Shown here: in pieces, positions 33,204-44,500 of the stretch
Layout: each line of letters opens with the position of its first letter
How positions within the stretch are numbered: the stretch's first letter is position 1
Assembly: GCF_026210795.1 (NCBI RefSeq)
Contig: NC_089442.1
Location: 1,240,001 to 1,304,000 of the forward strand
Length of the DNA: 64,000 nucleotides
Direction of reading: 5' to 3'
Source of the DNA: Rhizophagus irregularis
Lineage: Eukaryota > Glomeromycota > Glomeromycetes > Glomerales > Glomeraceae
Notes under the pieces: model-generated
What the model was told of the DNA's origin: nothing
The model's input: the letters and a program-made list of their open reading frames with translations, nothing else
The model's database searches: none
Position numbers and translations under genes: made by a program

Positions 33204-34062
33204 AAACTCATCTACTTTATAAATATTTTGAATGTCAGGGAGTAAATTAAGGAGAAATTCATCTAATTCACTATTTCCACTCCAAATATTTGCGATATTG
33301 ATGATAGATGATGATACTCTTTTGCATTTTTTACATTGTGATTGAATTGTAAGTCCAAAAATAACATTTGTTGTTAAACAATATCTACATCCAGTATAAA
33401 ATATAAAACAATTCTTACAATATTTTTGACAGTCCGAATGTAAATATTAAGGATTCGTTGCAAGCACCACAAGAAGATTTAATATACCACCATGGTAAAT
33501 AAATAGTTGGAATATTAGGCTTTTTAGTCAAGGCCGATTCTACATATCCAGAAGAAATTAGATAATAATCTGAGCATAACTTGAATTTTAACATATTATC
33601 ATTTCCTTGATATAATTTTCCACATAATCTACAATATTTTTCACTTTCTAAAATATTATCACGTGCAATTTTGTAACTGTCTAAAACATCCATAATATTC
33701 ACACCATATTCTTCATCAAGTATTTATTTAAAATATAATATGTCCAAACAATTTTTGCAGCATTCTTGAATATTTTGTGGTTCCTTTAACCTACTTATCT
33801 CATGTTCATTACATTCTAAGTTCCTTGTGAATACATATACGTCCAAGTATATATTATTATCAGTTATATTAGTTAGATAATTCAATAAACATTTTTTGCA
33901 ATAATTTTGATCATGATAATGCGTTTTAATGTAATATTCTCCACAATTAAAACATTTTTTTTCCCATATATTAAAGGGAACAAAATTAATTGGTATAGGG
34001 CTAGATTTTAGTCTTGGTGTTGGATCAAAAGAATTTTCATCATTTGTATTTGTAAGTTCCAT
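33204..34062 (-). pseudogene. Zinc-binding N-terminal part of the kinase gene, disrupted
   Basis: From the ATG at 34062 the frame has CFNCGEYYIKTHYHDQNYC, then CCKNCLDILYFK, and meets an in-frame TAA (33726-33724). It stays open afterwards with LDEEYGVNIMDVL, YCRLCGKLYQ and SSCGACNES until 33415. The kinase frame is reached only by a one-base shift inside 33415-33446, continuing as DCQKYCKNCFIFYTGCRYC, CKKCKRVSS and ELDEFLLNLLPDIQNIY into the kinase domain. Several CxxC pairs suggest a zinc-binding module ahead of the kinase. The stop and shift mean the long form is broken, or there are sequence errors. I found no intron that removes both. Confidence 0.65.
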
Positions 34063-35388
34063 TTTATTATTTTATAGGAAATTATAGAAAATTCAAGTCA
34101 TATTTATAGTTTTAACAATATGTTTGATCAACTAGAAATGGATAACTAAGTTTTTCTATGGAATTCTAAGAATGGTTACACGGAATTTACATGGAATTTT
34201 GTAACAAAGAAATAACCGACTTGATTTTAATAAAAGTAACATGATAAATATCGAATGCTCTTTTTAGAATTCTATAACAACCGAAAATTCCAAGAATGCT
34301 TTATGGATTTATAGATTTAATAAATAGTTTATATATGGTGTTCATCAATTATTATTTATTTTAAAATCAAGCCCAAAATTATCGTATCACAAAAATAAAA
34401 TAAAGCTTCTAAAATTAGGGTCGATTCACTACATTTTTTAAATGTACTATTATAGTTAGTCGATATTAATTTGCATATTATCACAAAACAAAATATGCTA
34501 CCGTAACAATTAAAAATATCCTCAACAACTTTGAAAAACGAATTAAATCTGAAAACTCAATGACAATAATAAGTTCCCGTTTTCCGGTATTTATTGAAAT
34601 CACCTGAAGTAAATAGCAATTAATATCATGTAATACAATATAGTGAGGTCACTATATCAGAGTTACTAACTTTATGAATTTTTTTGATTGAGAATTAATA
34701 TTCATATATAAAAGACGGTTCATATTTTTTTTAGACTGCCCAAATCGAACAAATCTTATCTATATATTGGAGGTTGATTTTTGGCGGGTATTTTATGTTA
34801 AATGCAACAAATAACTTCGTAACTTCGTTTATAAGAGCATATTTGTTAGAGCAGTACATCAAGTTTAACAAGATGAATATATACAGTATAATCATACAGA
34901 TGCGAGTTCTAAATAATAAAAATTAGCAAATAAAAACTGACCAATCCAATGCTACAGGGCCGCCAAATAATAACGCACTTTTGACTTACAATTTGATATA
35001 AATAAAAGATCATGATAGACTTTATTAATTTAATTGTGCCCAACCTACCAAACTTTGATATGTTCTAAATATCAACAACTTTAAAAAATTATTATTATTG
35101 ATTTCAATTTAAATGTTTTTTAAATCAAATTATATTATTGCTTTCTAAGAATATTATCTCTTGAAAATTTAATTGTGGAAAGCTAATACATATATAATTA
35201 ATTTCTTAAATATTCGTTAAATTGAATAATAAGTCAAGCTCTTGTACACTTCATAAATGACAATGAAATGTTAATTTCTTCATAAAATATTTTTTTCTTA
35301 TTTTGTACTGTATTTGGAAATTTAAAATAAATTGCGTTTTAATTTAATGTATTTATTGATTTAATAATAAAAAAATAATTTAATGTTA
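34063..35388. other. Intergenic DNA, no gene seen
   Basis: AT-rich upstream region of the kinase gene. No reading frame or repeat end recognised. Confidence 0.45.
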
Positions 35389-35874
35389 CGGTCAAATCTC
35401 GATATACAGAACCTACGGTTTGGGAGTAAAAGTTCGGTATATAGGTAAAGAAAATTTTTTTTATTTACCGAAACCCTAAAGTTTTTTTTAGGAAGAGTTC
35501 ATATCCAGAGAATCACGTGATTAATATCCCAATTTCGGCCAGAATTAAGATGTTTTGGCATCAATTAATTTAGCTAGGCAAAAATTAAGTGGCATATCGG
35601 CTGATCAGAAAAGCCCCTCATAATTTTATATGCTAATGACAATAAGTAACCTATCAGTTATAATGAACCCATCAACTGAGCTTAAATATTGATTGGCTTG
35701 ATTTTTCCAATCAGTCGATATGGTTCTAATTCTGGCCGAAATTAATTAATTTCAGGCGAAATTGGAAAATCATGTGACTAAGTTCGGTATATCAAAAAAT
35801 TTTTGTTTTATAATAATAATAAGCGGTAATTCAACAAAAATTCGGTATACGTTATTCACATCGAGATCAGACTG
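35389..35874. mobile_element. Tc1/mariner-pogo type MITE, worn
   Basis: The left end CGGTCAAATCTCGATATAC and the right end (reverse complement CAGTCTGATCTCGATGTG) resemble the CAGTCAAACCTCGATAT ends of pogo/mariner elements. TA dinucleotides border both sides (35387-35388 and 35875-35876), as expected for TA-target insertion. 486 bp with no coding capacity; internal words GTTCGGTATA recur near both ends. Confidence 0.65.
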
Positions 35875-36045
35875 TATAATTTAACTATTAAAATACTTTT
35901 AACTCAGTTTTTTTTAACTATAATACTGGCACAACTTTGGCATTCTACTAATAATAACAGAATCCATTTTTTCCCCAGTTATGTTTTCTTTATTTTTTGG
36001 TTAACTATTTTATACCATAGGTTAATAATTATCCTGATTCTATCT

Positions 36046-36306
36046 TTCAGCAAGATGGAGCATCATGTTATACACTTTCCTATAGTGCATCCCAATTCTA
36101 GATTGGTAGCTGATCTCTATCCGATTGAGAGGGAACTTGTGGAACTATTTGGACCATCAAGCAACCTTACCTAATTATAAACAAGAATGTGATATAATAA
36201 GAGAAATGGAGAAACATTAGCATAGGAACATTATTATCCAATTTTAAGTGTACTGAAACACATTAAAGCAGTAATTAAAACTAAAGGTGGACACACTCAA
36301 TATTAA
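36046..36306 (+). pseudogene. Tc1/mariner transposase C-terminal remnant
   Basis: Reads FQQDGASCYT at 36046-36075, a worn DLYPIERELVEL (usual family form DLNPIENLW) near 36110-36150, and ends HIKAVIKTKGGHTQY followed by TAA at 36304-36306. The QDGA block, the DLxPIE block and the KGGHT-x-Y end are the last three landmarks of Tc1/mariner transposases. Frames shift between them, so it is dead. It lies 170 bp from the TA-flanked MITE, but whether they were one element is unclear. Confidence 0.7.
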
Positions 36307-37258
36307 ACTTCATAATTTTGTTTTTTGGTTAATTAATATACACAAAATTTTTTTTTGTAATATGTGAAAAAAATTGAAGTTTTAATGTATTTTTGTAGGC
36401 CAATATCTATTGTTGATGTCAGTCCCATCAAAAAATGCAAGATAAATTTAATAAATTAATTTCATCTCAAAACTTCTAATCCTTCTAATCTTCTAATCAT
36501 AATAAAATTTTACTTTTATTAATATATAAAGCTCTCTGCCATGTTTAATGTTTACTTGTTTATTATAAATTATTATTTTTAATTTATCGACTCAAAAAAT
36601 ATATAAGATCAACTTCAATAAATAAGCAAAATTGCAGCAAATTTGGCAGCAAAGCATCTAAATGGATAAGAATTACGTATTAATATTTTCTCTATCTTTC
36701 ATAGAGCAAAGTCTTGGAACAGTAATAATGCTTAATAAATTTTCCACAATACAGTAAATTTTGAGTTTAAATGGGACAGATTAGAATGCTTGTATCTAAC
36801 TTGGAGTGTTGAGGTTTTGAGTCTTTATAATTTATAATGAACTTTCTGGATTTGAGTCGGTCAACAATATATAATTTCTTTTTTCATTTTGAAATGAGTT
36901 AGTATATATTGCACATTGAACTAATGATATGGCAATCATTAAGCATTAATTATAAGAGATATTGTTGCTCCTTCATTTACACTTTATTTTTAACAAATAA
37001 ATAAACAAATAAAAAAAAATTCAAACATATCAACTACCAACAGATGCAATTATCAGAAGCATCCCTAGTATAATTATATGACCATAATCACTATCTAATA
37101 ATTTTCAATTATCGCTATATGGATTATTTTTATAATTTTTTTTTACAACTTATATCTGATTTTTTTTTCATAATTGCTATCCGATTGATTTTTATAATTA
37201 CTTTCCGATTTTTAAAGTAAGCGACATTTGAATTTTTTTTATCCATTTCTGTTTCCTT
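36307..37258. other. Intergenic DNA, no gene seen
   Basis: AT-rich. The words TATCCGATT / TTCCGATTT repeat near 37120-37220 just beyond the stop of the next gene. No further features. Confidence 0.4.
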
Positions 37259-38785
37259 TTAATAATTAACGCTATTTCCATTAACATTGCTATCCATTTT
37301 AGACAGCATATCTTTTAAATTATTCTTCAATGGTTTGACTACAGCATATGTTTCAATTTTTTCAATTTTTTCATTAGTATAAACCCTAGGTTTAGGTTTG
37401 AGCATATTTTTAGGGTCAAGTTTATAAAATCCCTCACTTATTACGTATAAGGAAGAACCATACAAAGCTTCAGATCCATCTTCAAAATATGAATCAGTTA
37501 ATTTTAATTTTATATTTTGATTTTCTTTATCATTTTTAAATGAAAAAACAAAATCACATGGTGAGTAGTTACGATAATCATCATAAGCACAAATACTTTC
37601 AATTTTTAATGACCCAATGCCGGCTGAACAATATCCAGCAAATATTTTATCTGATTCCAGAGTTTTAACTAAAATTAGATTTGCTACTTCATACTTATCT
37701 TGAAAAAACTCCTCATCAACTCCATCAAGACCACAACGACTAAAAAGTTTAAATCTGTATATTGGATCATCTTCAGTACGAATAAATATTGAAGGACAAC
37801 TCAATCGTTTTTTATCAATCAAATTAGAAATTACATTAACAAATCTTGGATTAATAATCTTTGAATTGTAAATACACAATTTAGGTTGTTCTATTAAGTA
37901 GTATGCCAAAATTTCATCATAAATAACACTTGGAATAATAACTTCATAAGGTCGAACTTTATCATAAAAATCTTCAGAAAGTATGCTGGTAAAATTAATA
38001 TATGGGATAAAAATACTTAATGTATTCTTTAAATTATCATAATCTATGTCAGTCCACTCTTTCTGGTTATTTTTATTCTCCAATCCATATGTTTGTTTTA
38101 TGCCCCATTTAATCAAAGAATTCCAAACAATCACTTCAATATTCTTCCCATGAAAGTCATCTTGTTTAAGGAAGTACAAAAGAATATATTTATTAAGTAA
38201 CTGAAAATCGTTTGAAGTGAGAAATGATAAAGGATTTCTACATATGGATTCAATGCAAAGATCTTGTAATTTTTTGTAATTGGGTAGGTTGAATATAGAA
38301 TTTAATATAAGAACAAAATTTTGTTGAATCCAAGGTGTTTGTTGTTCAATTAAATAAAATTGTACATATACGAATAATTTATCAAGAAATAAATAATAAC
38401 ATTCAAACATTAATCTAAAATTATCCGCTCCAGATTGATTCCTCAAATCAAGTTTTCCCGTGTAAATGTATCTTGATTATCAAAAAATAAATGTTAAAAT
38501 AAATTCATAAAAGTAAAAAAAAAAATTACCCACATACTTGAGAATAATTTCAAAGATAGAAGGAGTAATTTGTGGTCTTATTACTGTAAACATACTATCC
38601 TTTTTAATAATACCAGCCGGAATAATATCCTTAAAATACTGAGAACTAGCTCTTAAAATATTCGAATGTGCATGAAATTTTTTTGTATCGTTTGCTTCTC
38701 CGACTTGAATAATAACGTTATAGTCTTCAGCATTCAACATTGAGGAAATGTCTTTTAAAAGACTTGAATGAAATTTCAATGTCAT
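37259..38785 (-). CDS. BTB-BACK-TLDc protein (two exons)
   Basis: Exon 1 is 38785-38538 and exon 2 is 38471-37259. The 66-bp intron (donor GTATGT at 38537, acceptor AG at 38473-38472), phase 2, is the shortest of the family here and joins to LKYIYTGKLDL. The product is 486 residues: BTB about 1-83 (EDYNVIIQVGEANDTKKFHA), BACK about 98-215 (LFVYVQFYLIEQQTPWIQQN; WNSLIKWGIKQTYGLENKN), DKVRPYEVIIP, and TLDc about 255-450 (YRFKLFSRCGLDGVDEEFFQ; NLILVKTLESDKIFAGYCS). A Lys/Asn-rich tail follows. It is the closest match in the window to the decayed copy at 3334-4050 and shares its BACK wording with the gene at 5287-6328. No damage visible. Confidence 0.88.
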
Positions 38786-39429
38786 TTTTATTGAATATTA
38801 ATAAATAATAAAATAGAATTTTTTAAGTATATGAATGAACAAGTAAATTTTCGTTATTCTTATTATTAAATAGTTAAACTAATTAACCGGATTTGGATCA
38901 TGATTACTTCGAAAAATTCAGTTCGCAACTTGTCAAAAAAGCTAAGCGATATAATCATGTAACTATGTTTTTACAGGTGTACAATATACTAAATATACTA
39001 ATTATTTCATGCAATCATTTTGATTTTGGCTAAATGTTCTTTTAAAGAAGTAATGGCCCAATTTGGATCATCATTTACGAAATGTAGAAATGAAGTTTCA
39101 TATTTGGTCAAATTACGAATAGATCGACAATCTTAAAAAAAATTGGTTAAATAGGATTTGTTATTTCGTGAACCAGCTATATGATCGACAAAATCTAAGC
39201 TAACCTACAGTTGGATATTCATTTGAAATTTGAAGATACAATCTTTAAATGACGAACTAAATTAGATTATGTGCTTTTTAGCCATAAAGTTAAAAATATG
39301 GCAAATTAACTTAGTTGGACAATTCATTTAATAAATGAATTACATAATTTTTCGTTAATTTACTTTTTATATTCATATATTTCATTTTAATAAGAATGGT
39401 TTGAACGTCACTAAATCCTTTGAAAGACA
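38786..39429. other. Intergenic DNA, no gene seen
   Basis: Upstream region between an intact minus-strand gene and a decayed plus-strand copy of the same family. AT-rich, no clear motif. Confidence 0.45.
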
Positions 39430-40260
39430 TTTCATTAATGCAAAATTCTGAAGATTATAACACCATTATTAGAGTTGGAGAGAATCAGAATACAAGAGAA
39501 TTTCACGTCCAATCAGATAATTTCAGTATTTTACGTATTATGTAACAATAAATAAACCAAAAATTACTTTTGCTATTTTCGAGAATATTTGCGTGTCGAT
39601 CAGATCACGTGCAATAACCATATGTTTATCATCACGTGCGACTGAATTATAGTCTGTCGCAAATTGACATTTATATCGAAAATCAGCAATGTGACGATTG
39701 ATTTCTTAAAGGATTAGTTGAATGTTTACAGCAGAATTACGTTCGAATTATATATTCAATATACCTAATTGCAAGATCATTGTCTTAAATCCATATGTAG
39801 AATTACTCTACCATTTCTCACTTCAAATGATTTTTAGTCACTTGATTATATATCCTATTTTATTTTAATACCTAAACGAGATGACTTTCATGCATATATT
39901 GAAAAAAGTGATTAAACAAGCACCTGAATAGGAGTATAAAAAGAGTGGACTAACATAGATTATGATAATTTAAAGCATACATTAAAATACTTTTTATGAG
40001 ATTATTATCCCAATATAAACTTTATGGTGACCTTATAAAATATTACTTAGTTGAACGGCATAATCTGTATTTTATTCTTTTTATAAATGTAATTATTAAT
40101 TGGATTGACAAAAAAGAATTAAATTGGTCTTTATTATATTTATTCGTACTGAAGACGATCCAATATACAAAGCTCGATCTTATTTATCATGGTAGTCGTG
40201 ATGTATGGTACCAAGTACAATTATGGGAAAGTTTAGTTTTAATTAAGACTCGTGATTTAA
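39430..40260 (+). pseudogene. Decayed BTB-BACK-TLDc gene copy, plus strand
   Basis: BTB remains at 39440-39600: NSEDYNTIIRVGENQNTREF, then INKPKITFAIFEN. BACK remains near 39950-40000 (SGLT-x-IDYDNLKHTLKYF, matching TDIDYDNLKNTL of the gene at 37259). TLDc remains follow at 40020-40260 (LIKYYLVERHNLYF, KLDLIYHGSRDV, ESLVLIKTRDL). The order is correct but stops and frame changes lie between the pieces. It faces the intact gene at 37259-38785 head to head. Confidence 0.75.
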
Positions 40261-40372
40261 TGAACTTTCCGCGCAATGAAGGAAAATATTTTTGGCCTCA
40301 GATGGGAGATTATGCACAATCGTGCGATACTTGTCAAAGAAGATGAGGACCGAACCATTGCACCCAATCAAG

Positions 40373-40514
40373 CAGTGTTGTTAAATTGCCATGTCATTTG
40401 CCCATTTTTCAAATGACATTTGTCATTTCTCATACATTTTCATAGTAAAATCGACGTAATTTAATATCATTTGATGTCATTTCAATGTCATTTCAGTGTT
40501 ATTTGACAATACTG
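40373..40514. mobile_element. 142-bp hAT-type MITE in the integrase fragment
   Basis: The ends CAGTGTTGTTAAAT and (reverse complement of the right end) CAGTATTGTCAAAT pair with two mismatches and look like hAT termini. A perfect 8-bp duplication CAATCAAG lies at 40365-40372 and 40515-40522. The inside is built from repeats of ATGTCATTT. Removing the element restores the integrase reading LHPIKVGQP. Confidence 0.88.
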
Positions 40515-40551
40515 CAATCAAGGTTGGGCAACCTTACGACTCCCTATAAAA

Positions 40552-40865
40552 AAGAAATGTCCGGAAATTGTATCTAAAAATGTCCGGGTGCATCCAGCAG
40601 AAAATGTCCGGAAATTGTCCAGATATTGCAGGATTTAGGACGAAAACCAATTTTCTGAATGTTTGATTGTCCGGAATTTGTCTAGAAAAATGTCCAGAAT
40701 TTTTGATCATCTGGAATTTGCCCAAAAAAAATGTCCGGAATTTTTTAAATGTACAGAATATGTCTGGAAAATGTCCAAGGAATTTTGATCATCCGGAATT
40801 TGATATTTTTGATCGTCCGGAATTCGTCTATAAAATAAATATCCAGAATTTTTTTGATCATCCAC
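40552..40865. repeat. Subterminal TCCGGA motif cluster
   Basis: About twelve copies or variants of TGTCCGGAATTTG, spaced roughly 20-30 bp and often alternating with GATCATCCGGAATTTG. A smaller set (about five) sits near 41998-42090 at the other end. Such clusters are transposase-binding sites in several plant DNA transposons; the role here is inferred. Confidence 0.8.
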
Positions 40866-41280
40866 CATATTTAACGAGAATGTAGTGTATATAACTGACA
40901 GTTACAGCAAAATATCTCACAACTTTTTCCTCTACTATATTCAATAATTAATGGTTGAACAATAAAAAAATTAATTTTATAGAATTACTATACCACGTGC
41001 AGTTGATTTTTTCGCTTTACATAAACATTAATTTTATTAAGATCAAAATTCAAATGATCGTCACTGATATCACGTGATTACATTTTTTGTTTATTTGTTT
41101 ATTGTTTACGTGATAGCTGTAAAAAAATCTTTTCCCCCTTTTTTCCCTTTTTTTCAAAAGTACAAACTAACACATAATAAACTCTTTTAACTCAGTTTTT
41201 ATTACTTGTTCTTGTAAAGTTATAATATTTTATATAATATATAGTACCTTAATTTCTTCTTTTTACTTTTGTATTTTTAT

Positions 41281-41790
41281 TTTCTAGTTTTGAAGCGTAA
41301 TTTCACGCATAATCTCACCACTTTGGCCAAACGAAGCTATCTTTTATGAAGCAAAGTTGTCCAGCAATGTTAAATTATACTGCATAGGTATGATAATTAT
41401 AGAGGAAATCATGATTTTTTATAATAGTACTGGTTTTCAAAATTTTCGTTTTTCTGTTTTAAACTTCAGGGTGTAATTTCACCACTTTCACCAAAAGAAA
41501 TTACCCTTTTGTGCTTAAGTAAAGTTGTTCAATGAGGTCGAAATTACTTGTAATTTAGATTTCATAAGTGTAGGTACAATATTCATAGAGTAAGTTGCAT
41601 TTTTTAATTGAATACTAATTTTTAAATTTTACTTTTCTATTTTCCAACTTTAGAACGTAAGTTCATCACTTTATTCAAATGAAACTACTCTTTTATGCTT
41701 AAGTAAAATTATTCAGCAAGGTTAAAATTACTTGTATCTTAATTTTAATGAAAGTAGATTATAATATTAGTGGAGGCATATCGTATTAAT
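41281..41790. repeat. Degenerate tandem repeat, about 180 bp x 3
   Basis: Copies start near 41281, 41450 and 41630. Each runs TTTCT-rich start, then CACTTT...CCAAA, CTTTTATG/CTTTTGTG, AAGTAAAGTTGTTCA, and an AATTACTTG-like end. Identity is moderate by eye. Confidence 0.7.
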
Positions 41791-42239
41791 TGATTAATTT
41801 ATAATAAAGTTATTTTTTTTATAATATAATAAATAGTCTATGATTTTTATTGTTATGCTTTTAATTTGAATAAATAAATAATACTGCTAAAAAAACTATA
41901 AAGTAAATCATATAAGCAAATTACTTATTTATGAATAATCAAAATTTGGACAAATGACGGACAAATATATGGCAAAAACCGGACGAATTCCTTATTTATG
42001 AATGTCCGGAATATTGCAATATTCCGGATGTTTATAGATCCTGTTTTTGTCCGGAAAATATAGGCGGACGATTTCTGAACAAAAACTGGACATTTTTTTT
42101 TTATAGGGACTGGATAGGAACGGATATTGTAGGTCCTTTGCCTCTGACTAAGTCGTGAATCAGATAAAATCTTTGGTTGCTATACCTCCATTGACTTTAA
42201 TAAGATAAATCACATTTAGGTAAAAATTGTCAAATGTTA

Positions 42240-42960
42240 TAGTCATGTTTTCCTAGATTATCTATAGCAAATGCTTCAATTTCTTCAATAATATAATACA
42301 CTTATGGATATTGCAGTCGTAACGTTATCATGTAATTTTGTGTAATTTCCTTAACGTATTTATAATATCTAGAATAAAATAGACATTTCACTTTCATATC
42401 TTGAGTATCTTCACTATCTTTAAATGAAAGCAAGAATAATGTCACGTTCGTAACAATCATAAATATTTGTAAGATTATTTCTATTTGAGTTAAAACTATG
42501 AGAACTATAGACAATAAAGATTTTACTTGATTCATGAATCTTAATTAATCCAAACTTACTACTTCATCTCATCTTAACTTTATTATAAAAGTCTTCAGAA
42601 TTGATTTCTAGGAATATAATAAAGAGGAATAAAATTGCTTAACAAATTCTTTAAATCCTCATAAATTTAGCAATTCAACTCATCCTGTTTATTTTTATTC
42701 TTCAATGATTTCCCATTCTCAACTTGCAAAATACGGATTTTATCCAGCAAGATATTAATCCAATATTTAAAATACATACTGTATGATCTTGCGAAAACTA
42801 TTTCAAAAACAAAAATCTTTTAGTTCTTATATTTTTCAAAGTTTAAATACAGAGCGAAAAATAAACAACAAATTTTGTTTAATCCAGGTTGAGGTTGACC
42901 CTCCTTCAATCAAATAATCTTAAAACATCACTGATCAGATATAAATGAAAACTCGATAAC
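42240..42960 (-). pseudogene. Decayed BTB-BACK-TLDc gene copy
   Basis: Minus-strand order is correct: BACK-like pieces near 42660-42900, the junction motif EINSEDFYNKV near 42580-42612, TLDc piece LLSFKDSEDTQDMKVK at 42395-42435, and the typical C-terminal EEIEAFAI near 42260-42285. Stops and indels separate them. It ends next to the broken integrase fragment. Confidence 0.7.
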
Positions 42961-43189
42961 ACCGTTATGAAAAGCTCAGCTATATAGAAGAAAATTGCAA
43001 AATTTACGTTAAATTAAAAGTTTTAATAATCATAAGATATGATAATGCAATCAAGAATTAACTCAAAAAATTGATATTTGACTTAGTAAATATAAATATT
43101 TCATTCTTCTTGGCTACAAATAAGTGAAATAAATGGTGAAATAATTCTATTACTTTCTTTTTCATGCTTATTTTTGGATATAAAATTTT

Positions 43190-44180
43190 TATTATTTTTT
43201 AGAGCATTTGAATATTTTGGCGTGTACTTTGCAATTATCATTAGCGAAATTATTTATCTTCCTATTAAAGAAAAATGTAAATGATTCATTCAAGAGAGCA
43301 TTTTTTAAATGATTTATTAATAATTCCATCGTGACCACTACAATAAATTTGCATGGTTGATTCCTTTTTCCTTTCTCCAAAATCATATGAATCAGATTAA
43401 TAATTACATTAACAAGTTTTGATTTAATCAATGTAAGTTGTCTAATTAAGTAATATGTTATGGCTCTATCATGAAAAAATATACTTAAGATATACTCAAA
43501 ATAAACTTAAAGTTGCAAATTTTAAGAGTATTTCAAAATCTTTTTAGTATATTTTAAGTATATTTTAAAATTTAAATATATCTTTGGAAAATTTTAAAGA
43601 AATTTTTTTTTTTCATAGGGTAGATTCTTCATAAATATTACTTTAATTATTAATATATTAAGTCATATTTTATGATGAACGACTTCGGAATTAATTTCCT
43701 TTAGTTTAATAAAGAAAATAATATCACTTAAAACATTCTTTAAATCCTCATAGTTTTTGCCAGTCCAATCATCCTAGTTGTCTAATTCTAGTGTTTACTT
43801 TATTCCATTTAACCAGAGAATTCCTTATGCATCATGTGAAATACGAAAGTCATATCGTTTAAGTAAGAAATGGAGCATATCTTTATTTTAATAAGTGATA
43901 AATTGATTTTAATAAATGATGAATTGTTTTGTTCTGATTAAAAACAAAAATCTTTTAGTTTCTTGTGGTTTTCAAGATAATACTAATTCATCAGACGAGA
44001 TCATCTAATTGTATCGTCAAAAGTTCTCCGGTATAAATATATCTAAAAAAAAACTTAAAATAGTGAGAACGTGCACGTAAAATATTTAAATGTGCATAAA
44101 ATTCTTTAGTAATTTGATCTTTTCCAACCAAATAATAATCGTCAGCGCCATTTAAAAGGGTTTGTCAAAAGGATTTAATA
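43190..44180 (-). pseudogene. Second decayed BTB-BACK-TLDc gene copy
   Basis: The BTB exon end is recognisable at 44050-44170 (family words for AHLNILRARSHYF and the GKDQITKEF-like block). The exon-2 start with its splice-side IYTGEL-like motif lies at 44020-44050, BACK pieces at 43680-43990, and a TLDc start KSKLVNVIINLI at 43395-43435. All lie on the minus strand in the right order with many frame breaks. The open frame 43192-43431 belongs to this relic and is not a separate gene. Confidence 0.65.
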
Positions 44181-44439
44181 CTGTAGATAGCGCCGTTCTC
44201 ATTACGTAGAGATTGTGTCTAATTTTTAAAGTTTCTTTTAGACGGCGTCGATCTATAAAAATTTATTAACGATGACCCAAATTAATGAGGGATAGAATGA
44301 TAAATAATTAACGAATATATCTAGTGTTTTAAATTTTACTAATATTATATGACTATTATACCAAAATTATCCAAATTGAATTGATAAAAAGATACTCGTG
44401 GTGATGATCGATTTAAAGCTCATCTCTACGTTTATTTTT

Positions 44440-44500
44440 AAATGGTCTAGAATTAAACTATTAAATATATCGCGACTACCACGATAAAAGACTCATTAGG
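44440..44500 (-). pseudogene. Isolated TLDc scrap
   Basis: The minus strand reads VFYRGSRDIFNS, the YRGSRDG-type signature of TLDc in this family. It has no neighbouring frame, so it is a third relic or the displaced end of the one before. Confidence 0.5.

Larger units (their letters stand above)
40542..42108. mobile_element. 1567-bp non-autonomous DNA transposon with CCCTATAAAA ends
   Basis: The ends are CCCTATAAAA...AATGTCC and the inverted GGACATT...TTTTATAGGG. A 3-bp duplication ACT (40539-40541 and 42109-42111) flanks it, and removing it restores the codons for YDWIGTD in the host integrase. Clusters of a TCCGGA-type motif crowd both ends and a threefold 180-bp repeat fills the middle. 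A 3-bp duplication with subterminal motif clusters resembles CACTA-type elements, although the tip is not CACTA. No transposase is encoded. Confidence 0.8.
40281..42180 (+). pseudogene. Old Ty3/gypsy integrase fragment split by two transposons
   Basis: Left part: GKYFWPQMGDYAQSCDTCQR (zinc-finger CxxC), then in a shifted frame LHPIK at 40358-40372. After removing the two insertions and one copy of each target duplication, the reading continues as VGQPYDWIGTDIVGPLPLTK up to about 42155, where new stops begin. The blocks CDTCQR, LHPIK and DWIGTDIVGP are adjacent in Ty3/gypsy integrases. It is a different, much older element than the one at 20-30 kb and lies on the other strand. Confidence 0.8.
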
